This document shows, one piece after another, positions 1-5,140 of a stretch of 6,426 bases of DNA. The notes beneath the pieces are model-generated. The model searched no databases. It worked only from the letters and a program-made list of their open reading frames with translations, and was not told where the DNA came from. The stretch comes from an uncultured Porphyromonadaceae bacterium (GTDB lineage Bacteria > Bacteroidota > Bacteroidia > Bacteroidales > Muribaculaceae), in the NCBI GenBank assembly GCA_900549445.1, contig UROS01000133.1:1-6426 (forward strand), given 5' to 3'. The position numbers were made by a program, and so were the translations under genes. Numbering within the stretch: the first letter of the stretch is position 1; every line of letters starts with the position of its first letter.

Positions 1-189
1 CGCCTCCGGCGCTTTTACACTTATTTTCTGAACATTCTCATTGTTGTGGTGCACACTATTGCGAATCAGGAAGTCCTCTGCGAGGATTTCGCGCGAAAAA
101 GCGCCGGAGACGCGATGTCTTATGCTCCGGCAGATAACAGCAACGGCACCCCGGAGCTTTTCCGGAATGCCGTTTGTATGGAGTAGCAA
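1..189 (-). CDS. Partial open frame downstream of mltD, possible TTG start; product not recognised
   Basis: An uninterrupted reading frame enters from the left edge and stays open back to a TAG at 297-295. The frame contains no ATG. The first usable start is TTG at 189-187, 19 nt after the mltD stop codon. A GTG at 54-52 is a later alternative. From the TTG there are 63 codons with ordinary-looking composition, including the stretches IPEKLRGAVAVICRSI and REILAEDFLIRN. I recognise no domain in this fragment. In Bacteroides, as I remember it, the gene after the parA-parB-DUF5683-mltD set is a RelA/SpoT-type (p)ppGpp synthetase. A divergent N-terminus of such a protein is therefore possible, but this rests on gene order only and I see no HD-domain motif. 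The lack of ATG could mean a true TTG start, an eroded gene, or a non-coding tail that happens to be open. Confidence 0.4.
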   Translation of the reverse strand, partial: MLLHTNGIPEKLRGAVAVICRSIRHRVSGAFSREILAEDFLIRNSVHHNNENVQKISVKAPEA

Positions 190-199
190 TGAAGTCGTT

Positions 200-216
200 G
201 CCGCTGTATCAGCGGC
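200..216 (-). repeat. Perfect 6-bp inverted repeat spanning the mltD stop codon
   Basis: The arms GCCGCT and AGCGGC (200-205 and 211-216) flank a 5-nt loop that includes part of the mltD TGA stop codon (211-209). In the transcript this hairpin ends about 10 nt before the TTG proposed as start of the next frame. No T-run follows on either strand, so it is not a typical intrinsic terminator. It may affect translational coupling, or it may be incidental in a G+C-rich stretch. Confidence 0.4.
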
Positions 217-1999
217 GGCGTGAACGCTTTTTAGTGGATTTTTTCTTTGTAGAGGATTTGGCTGCTGATTTCTGCGGAATTTTGATAGTCTGACCTATGT
301 TGATGCGGGTGTCGCCTTTTTTCATACCGTTGGCTGCCTGGATGGCGGCAACAGTTGTACCATACTTTTTGGCGAGACGGTCGAGCGAGTCTCCACTTTT
401 TACCTTATGGTTCTGAGTTGTGGATTTTTTGTTTTTGCCGGCTGAATTCTGCTGGGCAACGCGATCTTTACGAGTCTGCTTTGACGGAGTGGATGCGTCG
501 GCCGCGTAGTTATTTGCTGATGCTGGTTTGCGGTTCAAGCCTCCGGTCGCAGTTACCGGTTTGCGCTCTGCAGAAGTTTGTCGGGCAGTCTGAACGGGAG
601 CTGTTTCCTCACGTTTCACAACAGCGACTTCTTCGGGAGCAACACGTTCTACTACTTCGATAACGAGCTGGTCGCCCTCTCTTACCTTGCCGCGGCGCAG
701 GTGGTTCCAGCGCTTGATGTCGGTGGCCGAAACACCGTACTGACGGGCGATGTCGCGGATGTTTTCACCGCGTCCGACGGTGTGGGTGCGCTTTACAGTC
801 TGTTCGGTCGTGGCTACAACTGCAATTTCGTTGTTCTCGCCGGCGTTTGCCGACTGTCGGGCCATCAGCGCAAGATTAGCGTCGCCGTTGTCGTTAACGA
901 TTTCTGGTACCGTGTTTTCGCCTGGTTCAACGTAGGTGCGGCGGGCGTAAAGAGGTGCGTCGAACGCTATGATGTCGTTTTCGCTCATCAGGTAGCTCAG
1001 ACACTGCTGTTTGGGCAGCGTGAGAGTGTAAGGGTGATAGTCGCCGGGAATTATGTCGGAGAGGAACTGAGGATTGAGCATCCTTATTTCTTCCACGGGG
1101 ATATTGAGTACGGCCGCTATCTGGTTGAAGTGGACATATTTGTTTACTTTTATGGTGTCGGTTATGAGCTGGCGTTTTACCACTGTCGGGCGGATTCCGT
1201 GGTTACGGTAGAAATTCATCACGTAGTTTGCGGCGATGAATGCGGGCACGTAGCCGCGGGTTTCGGAGGGGAGGAAGTTGTAGATCTGCCAGAAGTCCAT
1301 TTTATCGGTTCCTCCGGCACGGCGGATTGCCTTGTTTACGTTGCCGGGGCCGCAATTGTAGGCAGCGATGGCGAGAGACCAGTCGTGGTATATTTCGTAG
1401 AGCTGCTTAAGGTAGCGGGCGGCGTTGCGCGATGCCTGGATGGGATCGCGGCGTTCGTCGACGAGCGAGTTGACTTCCATTCCGAGTCCGCGGGCCGTGG
1501 CAGGCATAAACTGCCATAGGCCGGCAGCTCCCGCACGCGAGATTGCGTTGGGGTTAAGCGCGCTCTCTATGACGGGGAGATACTGGAGTTCGGTGGGCAT
1601 TCCCTCTTTGAGCAGTTCTTCAAGGAAAATGTTGCCGTAATAATTGTGGAGAGCGAGCATGTCGGCCACGAGGCCGCGTTTTTTCACGAGATACATGTCG
1701 ATGAACTTCCCGACGATGGAATTGTAAGGCATCTCAATTGCAGTAGGAAGCGATGCCAGCCTTTGCTCATATTCTTTGGCGGTTCCAGTGGATACTCCTG
1801 ATTTTGCGGGAGCGTCGGGGGCAATGTAGTTGAGAAGATAGAAATTTTCTTCGAGCTCGCGTGTCTTGGTCTCAAAACTTTCGGGAGCTATTACATTGTC
1901 GTCGGAAATTGAATGTTTGATGTCGAGAATTGAAGGCGCACCCCATGCCGCGATGCTGAATGCGCTTGCCAAAAGGAGAGTGGAAATAGTTTTTTTCAT
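209..1999 (-). CDS. mltD: Secreted MltD-type lytic transglycosylase (GH23) with LysM domains
   Basis: This 596-aa protein should cleave the MurNAc-GlcNAc bond of peptidoglycan with formation of 1,6-anhydroMurNAc, acting in the periplasm. Residues 1-20 are a signal peptide (Lys-Lys start, hydrophobic core, AWG-AP cleavage site). There is no lipobox cysteine, so unlike E. coli MltD it is probably not a lipoprotein. The SLT domain covers about 115-265, with the catalytic Glu145 in ESALNP, then GLWQFMP (160-166), AAYNCGPGN (212-220) and LPSETRGYVPAF (243-254). A degenerate LysM-like stretch lies at about 285-329 (QIAAVLNIP, then LNPQ). Clear LysM domains follow at about 405-448 and 531-575, separated by a low-complexity Ala/Thr/Lys linker. 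The last 17 residues are strongly basic (KKKSTKKRSRRR). It lies 16 nt after the DUF5683 gene, in the same operon. The ATG start is supported by the intact signal peptide directly behind it. Confidence 0.93.
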   Translation of the reverse strand: MKKTISTLLLASAFSIAAWGAPSILDIKHSISDDNVIAPESFETKTRELEENFYLLNYIAPDAPAKSGVSTGTAKEYEQRLASLPTAIEMPYNSIVGKFIDMYLVKKRGLVADMLALHNYYGNIFLEELLKEGMPTELQYLPVIESALNPNAISRAGAAGLWQFMPATARGLGMEVNSLVDERRDPIQASRNAARYLKQLYEIYHDWSLAIAAYNCGPGNVNKAIRRAGGTDKMDFWQIYNFLPSETRGYVPAFIAANYVMNFYRNHGIRPTVVKRQLITDTIKVNKYVHFNQIAAVLNIPVEEIRMLNPQFLSDIIPGDYHPYTLTLPKQQCLSYLMSENDIIAFDAPLYARRTYVEPGENTVPEIVNDNGDANLALMARQSANAGENNEIAVVATTEQTVKRTHTVGRGENIRDIARQYGVSATDIKRWNHLRRGKVREGDQLVIEVVERVAPEEVAVVKREETAPVQTARQTSAERKPVTATGGLNRKPASANNYAADASTPSKQTRKDRVAQQNSAGKNKKSTTQNHKVKSGDSLDRLAKKYGTTVAAIQAANGMKKGDTRINIGQTIKIPQKSAAKSSTKKKSTKKRSRRR

Positions 2000-2015
2000 T
2001 GCAATACTCGGATTT

Positions 2016-2861
2016 TTAAAAGTTTAACGCCCATTGCAGTCCCACGCCCGGATAGCGTGTTCTTGCATCAGGAATAAGAGCAGGGGATACCTGCATGGAG
2101 AGATCGGGAGAGATGTCGAAGTGAGCGAGCGAGGCATCGACGTAAGCGTCGACCATAGCGAGGAGATAAACGCCCACCATACATATGATACAAAGGTCGC
2201 GGTTGCGCCTGTAGTAGTCTTTTCGGGCTTTGAGTGTGTTGGTCAGCCACGTTTTGTCGAGATCATCTTCCTTGACATTGGGAGGGAAGAAGTCCATATA
2301 GCTCTTGGTGGAAGGATCGTTGTCCATAATATCGGCGTATGCGCGCGAATAGTCGCGGAGCATGCCGTTGTTCCAGGAGGTGGCGTAGCCGAGTCCCATG
2401 AATCCTCCGATAACGATAGGGAGTTTCCAGTAGCGGCGGTTGTAGAGCTGGCCGAGACCCGGGCAGAGTGCGGAAAGCCACACGGCGCGGGTTGCATCGG
2501 GGTTGAAGATGTATTTCTGTTCCTCGCGCTCGATTTCCGCTGCTTCGGCATCCGCTATAAAATTTTCGGGAATGACCACGGCCAGAGTGTCGGCCGGCGT
2601 AGCTGTAAGTTCCCCTCCGTTGGTTGAAATCGAATCGACTACGACTACGGAAGGAGTTGTAACGGGTTGGCCGAGGAGAATGCTGTCGGGATACTCTGCC
2701 GTGCGGGTGGCCGCGGGTCGGCGGGGTGGAATGACCGGTTTGACCGGGGTTGCTGAAAAAATGTTAAAAGGGCAGACCAGCATGAATATGAACATGCCGG
2801 CAAGTACCGTAACGGCTATGTGATTGCGTTTGCTGTTGTTGTCCGTTTTCTCGGTAAGCAT
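2016..2861 (-). CDS. DUF5683 domain membrane protein
   Basis: This is a 281-aa protein of unknown function from a family typical of Bacteroidota. A hydrophobic N-terminal segment at about 15-36 is either an uncleaved anchor or a signal peptide with a long n-region. A Pro-rich linker follows (about 38-70). The DUF5683 core begins near residue 119 with FNPDATRAVWLSALCPGLG, then QLYNRRYWKLPIVIGG, which runs into a membrane segment (about 147-162). After a charged middle with many Tyr and Asp residues there is another hydrophobic helix at about 223-239 (LCIICMVGVYLLAMVDAYVD). The C-terminus (SMQVSPALIP...GVGLQW) looks beta-rich and may be outside the inner membrane. An in-frame stop lies upstream of the ATG, with no earlier start between them. 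The gene sits 62 nt after parB and 16 nt before mltD, so co-transcription is likely. The linkage suggests an envelope role, but its biochemical function is unknown. Confidence 0.85.
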   Translation of the reverse strand: MLTEKTDNNSKRNHIAVTVLAGMFIFMLVCPFNIFSATPVKPVIPPRRPAATRTAEYPDSILLGQPVTTPSVVVVDSISTNGGELTATPADTLAVVIPENFIADAEAAEIEREEQKYIFNPDATRAVWLSALCPGLGQLYNRRYWKLPIVIGGFMGLGYATSWNNGMLRDYSRAYADIMDNDPSTKSYMDFFPPNVKEDDLDKTWLTNTLKARKDYYRRNRDLCIICMVGVYLLAMVDAYVDASLAHFDISPDLSMQVSPALIPDARTRYPGVGLQWALNF

Positions 2862-2923
2862 TGTATAATGTGATGATTGTCAGGATGCTGTGCATTCCGG
2901 CAGCCATCTGTTGGTTAAACATT

Positions 2924-3826
2924 TCAGCTTTCCTGCTGCTTTATAGTGTCAAAGATAGTAATTAATTTCTCAAGTTCCGCCTCATTTTTGAACGGAAATG
3001 TGATTTTTCCTTTTCCCGAGCGGTCGACAGAGAATCCTACCGCGGTGTTGAACCGCTGGGAGAGGTGATTCTTTAAAATATCAAAATCTTTGTTAGAAAA
3101 TCTGTCAGACAGAACAGGCTCGGTCTGAATACCGTGTGCCGACGTCAGGTCGCGGTACTTTTTTGCAAGTTCCTCAACGGCACGTACCGACAGGCCGCGG
3201 CGGATGGTTTCATTGTAGAGCTTTAGCTGGAGGGTAGGATCGTCGATGGTGAGAAGTGCCCTTGCGTGGCCCATGTCGACCCGTTTGTCGCGCAATCCGA
3301 GCTGAACTTCGGCCGGCAGACGTAGGAGGCGCAGGAAGTTGGCGATTGTAGCGCGTTTTTTGCCGATGCGCTCGCTGAGTCTTTCCTGAGTCAGGCTGAA
3401 CTGGTCGATGAGCTTCTTGAATGTCAGCGCGATCTCAATAGCGTTAAGATCCTCGCGCTGAATGTTTTCAATGAGCGCCATCTCGGTGAGTTCGGCGTCG
3501 TTGGCGGTTCGTATGTAGGCGGGTACAGTTGTCAGGCCTGCTATCCTGGCGGCGCGATAACGGCGTTCGCCGGCGATAATCTGGTAAGCGTCCGGGCCGA
3601 TTTTGCGCAACGAAAGAGGCTGGATTATACCAAGTTCGCGAATGGAACGTGCGAGTTCCTCGAGAGCCTCCTCATCGAAAATCGAACGGGGTTGCTCAGG
3701 GTTGGGTGTGATTTTGTCGATGGCGATCTCGTTGATGGCCGACGAACCCCGGGCGGGAGTATCGTCCATTGAAGGTATCAGGGAGTCGAGCCCGCGGCCG
3801 AGTGCGGGACGTTTGGGTGTTGACAT
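2924..3826 (-). CDS. parB: Chromosome partitioning protein ParB (Spo0J), CTP-dependent parS clamp
   Basis: ParB binds parS sites near the origin, hydrolyses CTP, spreads as a sliding clamp and stimulates ParA. The product is 300 aa, close to the usual length for chromosomal ParB. The N-terminal ParA-interaction motif RPALGRGLDSLIP is at 6-18. The ParB/Srx CTP-binding domain at about 33-125 carries GERRYRAAR (86-94) and ENIQREDLNAIE (120-131); the last is usually LNPIE, so here Ala replaces Pro. The helix-turn-helix lies at about 144-171 (LTQERLSERIG...IANFLRLLRLP), followed by MGHARALL (185-192). The C-terminal dimerisation domain is at about 245-300. I chose ATG at 3826-3824. A TTG at 3835, three codons earlier, is in frame but would lie only 4 nt from the parA stop and adds nothing conserved. 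Spacing to parA is 13 nt, so the two form an operon. Confidence 0.95.
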   Translation of the reverse strand: MSTPKRPALGRGLDSLIPSMDDTPARGSSAINEIAIDKITPNPEQPRSIFDEEALEELARSIRELGIIQPLSLRKIGPDAYQIIAGERRYRAARIAGLTTVPAYIRTANDAELTEMALIENIQREDLNAIEIALTFKKLIDQFSLTQERLSERIGKKRATIANFLRLLRLPAEVQLGLRDKRVDMGHARALLTIDDPTLQLKLYNETIRRGLSVRAVEELAKKYRDLTSAHGIQTEPVLSDRFSNKDFDILKNHLSQRFNTAVGFSVDRSGKGKITFPFKNEAELEKLITIFDTIKQQES

Positions 3827-3839
3827 AGAGAGCAAGAGA

Positions 3840-4604
3840 TTATTTGTTGCGTGAAATTATTTCGCGGGCGAGGGCGAGGTGAGCGGTGGCACCGCGGCTT
3901 TCCGCGTCGTAGAGCAATGCGGGGAGGCCATGGCTCGGAGCCTCACTGAGCCGGATGTTTCGCGGAATTACGGTATCGAATACCATGGAGGCGAAATGCC
4001 CTTTGAGTTCTTCGTAAATTTGGTTGGCAAGGCGAAGACGGGCGTCGTACATGGTCAGGAGAAAACCCTCTATTTCAAGGGCCGGGTTCAGTTTGGATTT
4101 GATTATACGGATGGTGTTGAGCAGCTTTGTGATACCTTCGAGGGCGAAATATTCAGCCTGAACCGGGATTATGACCGAGTCGGCGGCAGTAAGCGCATTG
4201 ACGGTGATGAGTCCGAGCGAAGGGGAGCAGTCGATCAGGATGAAGTCGTAGCTGTCTTTTACCGAGGCAAGCGCGCGTTTCATCACATTTTCTCGTTCGG
4301 GCTTGCTTATCAGCTCGATTTCGGCACCGGCGAGGTCGATACGGGAGCCAACCAGGTCGAGGCCTTCCACACAGGTGGCGGTCTGTGAACCGGCAACGGG
4401 ATAGTCGTCTACAAGGCATTCGTAGATCGAGGAAGTCATGGACTTAGGGTCAATTCCGTAACCCGACGTTGAATTAGCCTGCGGGTCGGCGTCGATAATC
4501 AGTACTTTTTTGCCTTCCGAGGCGAGCGATGCGGCGAGATTGATGGTGGTTGTGGTTTTCCCAACGCCGCCTTTCTGGTTTGCTATAGCAATAATTTTGC
4601 CCAT
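3840..4604 (-). CDS. parA: Chromosome partitioning ATPase ParA (Soj)
   Basis: ParA is the nucleoid-binding ATPase that moves ParB-parS complexes to segregate replicated origins. In some bacteria (B. subtilis Soj) it also regulates DnaA. The 254-aa product is short and lacks an N-terminal DNA-binding extension, as in chromosomal Soj rather than long plasmid type Ia ParA. The deviant Walker A box is KGGVGKTT (11-18) with the signature Lys11 and the P-loop Lys16. The A' motif is DADPQANST (38-46) and Walker B is ILIDCSPS (122-129). The C-terminal signature IPRNIRLSEAPSHGLPALLYD is at about 213-233. The ATG at 4604-4602 directly precedes the expected MGKIIAIANQKGG start. It is first in the leftward operon and divergent from the dxs unit. 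Confidence 0.96.
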   Translation of the reverse strand: MGKIIAIANQKGGVGKTTTTINLAASLASEGKKVLIIDADPQANSTSGYGIDPKSMTSSIYECLVDDYPVAGSQTATCVEGLDLVGSRIDLAGAEIELISKPERENVMKRALASVKDSYDFILIDCSPSLGLITVNALTAADSVIIPVQAEYFALEGITKLLNTIRIIKSKLNPALEIEGFLLTMYDARLRLANQIYEELKGHFASMVFDTVIPRNIRLSEAPSHGLPALLYDAESRGATAHLALAREIISRNK

Positions 4605-4622
4605 AGTTTATGAATTTTGCCA

Positions 4623-4630
4623 CAAAGTAA
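4623..4630 (-). promoter_or_regulatory. Possible -7 element of the parA promoter
   Basis: On the minus strand this reads TTACTTTG, one mismatch from the Bacteroidota -7 consensus TAnnTTTG. It would start transcription roughly 10-15 nt before the parA ATG. I see no matching -33 TTTG at the usual spacing: the nearest, at 4645-4642, is only 11 nt away. The call is weak. Confidence 0.25.
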
Positions 4631-4661
4631 TATAAAAAACACAAACGCGCGGCAGGTGAAT

Positions 4662-4709
4662 TGTGTAAAACGTGTTAAAATGTTGATAACTCGCCCGGAA
4701 TGTTAATAA
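4662..4709 (+). promoter_or_regulatory. Cluster of four TGTT-type nonamers, one close to a DnaA box
   Basis: Related words start at 4662 (TGTGTAAAA), 4673 (TGTTAAAAT), 4681 (TGTTGATAA) and 4701 (TGTTAATAA). The third is the complement of TTATCAACA, which differs from the DnaA box TTATCCACA at one base; the others differ at two or more. They sit just upstream of parA. They could be DnaA or repressor sites, but the segment is A+T-rich and chance is a fair explanation. Confidence 0.25.
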
Positions 4710-4727
4710 GAGAGGGAAAGGGAAAAC

Positions 4728-4750
4728 GATCGGATTGGCCGATCTCTTTT
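4728..4750. terminator. Perfect dyad GATCGG-ATTGG-CCGATC with T-rich tail; terminator-like or operator
   Basis: A 6-bp perfect inverted repeat (4728-4733 and 4739-4744) has a 5-nt loop. TCTTTT follows on the plus strand. On the minus strand the stem is followed by G then TTTT, so it could work in either direction. No gene points into it from either side, because the flanking genes diverge. It may therefore be an operator, an insulator between the two promoters, or the end of a short untranslated RNA. The sequence alone does not decide. Confidence 0.4.
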
Positions 4751-4779
4751 GTATATCGGAGGTGCCTCGGTATCGAAGT

Positions 4780-4796
4780 ATTCTTCAGTAAAGAAT
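4780..4796. repeat. A+T-rich dyad ATTCTT-CAGTA-AAGAAT
   Basis: Perfect 6-bp arms flank a 5-nt spacer, the same geometry as the dyad at 4728-4744. It lies about 50 bp upstream of the -7 element of the rightward unit, a plausible activator or repressor position. A weak stem and A+T richness make a random origin possible. Confidence 0.3.
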
Positions 4797-4820
4797 GTGT
4801 TTGGCATTTTGAGAGAGATA

Positions 4821-4854
4821 TTTTCGGGATATTCGCTGCAATTTGCTAATTTTG
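4821..4854 (+). promoter_or_regulatory. Bacteroidota-type promoter of the 76-aa gene and dxs
   Basis: TAATTTTG at 4847-4854 matches TAnnTTTG exactly. A weak -33 candidate TTTT lies at 4821-4824, 22 nt upstream, slightly longer than usual. The predicted start of transcription is near 4860, giving a leader of roughly 50 nt before the ATG at 4910. Confidence 0.55.
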
Positions 4855-4871
4855 CAGTTGGATTCCGCAAA

Positions 4872-4913
4872 ATGCCCGGCCGGAAGGGCTTTTTTTATAC
4901 CCTTAACCGATGA
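4872..4913 (+). CDS. 13-codon leader ORF, possibly translated; uncertain
   Basis: ATG at 4872 opens a 13-residue frame, MPGRKGFFYTLNR, which stops at TGA 4911-4913. The stop overlaps the ATG of the 76-aa gene as ATGA, a classic coupling arrangement. It lies entirely inside the predicted leader and contains the terminator-like hairpin. It has no recognisable ribosome binding site. No run of one amino acid type is obvious, apart from FFY, that would mark a classic amino-acid attenuator. It may be spurious. Confidence 0.25.
   Translation: MPGRKGFFYTLNR
4874..4896 (+). terminator. Terminator-like hairpin with T7 tail in the leader
   Basis: GCCC (4874-4877) and GGGC (4886-4889) can form a short G+C stem around an 8-nt loop, followed by seven T residues (4890-4896). 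The loop overlaps an 8-bp palindrome, CCGGCCGG (4876-4883). The stem is short for an efficient intrinsic terminator. Its place only about 15 nt after the predicted transcription start and before the first gene makes it attenuator-like rather than an end-of-operon signal. Confidence 0.35.
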
Positions 4914-5140
4914 AACTGAACATGGTGCGGTCTGAAATGTTTGAGAATATGGATACGTCTACTAAAATACGATTCGGATTCATAGCGTTGCTATGGCTTG
5001 CTCTCTGCTATATAGTGGTGGTTTCGCAGCCGTTCACTCTCCGCGTAGCTTTTATTATAGTGGCGTCGGGCATCATTGTATGGGTGCCGTTGTATAAAAA
5101 GTATATCAGAAATGGAAAAAAGGGAAACGACAAGCACTGA
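4910..5140 (+). CDS. Small two-helix membrane protein upstream of dxs, function unknown
   Basis: This is a 76-aa protein I do not recognise. Two hydrophobic segments, about 21-38 (RFGFIALLWLALCYIVVV) and 44-61 (LRVAFIIVASGIIVWVPL), are joined by a short SQPFT turn. Positive residues before the first helix and in the tail (KKYIRNGKK) predict both ends in the cytoplasm. Four in-frame ATGs occur in the first 14 codons (4910, 4922, 4937, 4949). The last gives MDTSTKIRFGF..., directly before helix 1, and may be the true start; I keep 4910 because of the ATGA overlap with the leader ORF. The last 29 nt overlap the start of dxs in another frame, so the two are probably translated from one mRNA. An envelope role is all that can be inferred. 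Confidence 0.7.
   Translation: MKLNMVRSEMFENMDTSTKIRFGFIALLWLALCYIVVVSQPFTLRVAFIIVASGIIVWVPLYKKYIRNGKKGNDKH

Larger units (their letters stand above)
4605..4909. other. 305-bp divergent intergenic regulatory region
   Basis: No protein gene of credible size is present on either strand. Reading from parA towards the right, I see an A+T-rich segment with a possible parA promoter (4605-4650), a run of TGTT-type nonamers (4662-4709), a purine stretch (4711-4726), a perfect 6-bp dyad followed by a T-rich tail (4728-4750), GAGGTGCCTC (a 10-bp palindrome, about 4760-4769), an A+T dyad (4780-4796), a strong -7 element for rightward transcription (4847-4854), and a leader with a mini-ORF and terminator-like hairpin (4872-4913). 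Such density of symmetry suggests regulation at both promoters. Confidence 0.6.

Noticed and set aside
578..1519. 313-codon open frame on the plus strand opposite mltD
   Set aside because: It lies wholly antisense to the catalytic and LysM coding region of a well-supported mltD. Its translation is rich in Val, Gly and Phe with no recognisable domain, as expected for a codon-bias shadow.
2034..2627. 197-codon plus-strand frame opposite the DUF5683 gene
   Set aside because: It is a shadow of a gene with clear membrane segments and family motifs, and its own translation shows no recognisable features.
2766..2922. Short minus-strand frame starting in the parB-DUF5683 gap (MFNQQMAAGM...), about 52 codons
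   Set aside because: Two thirds of it overlaps the DUF5683 start in another frame, and its later part is low-complexity Gln/His. No ribosome binding site or homology is visible.
3879..4388. 169-codon plus-strand frame opposite parA
   Set aside because: It is antisense to highly conserved ParA motifs and its translation has no family resemblance.
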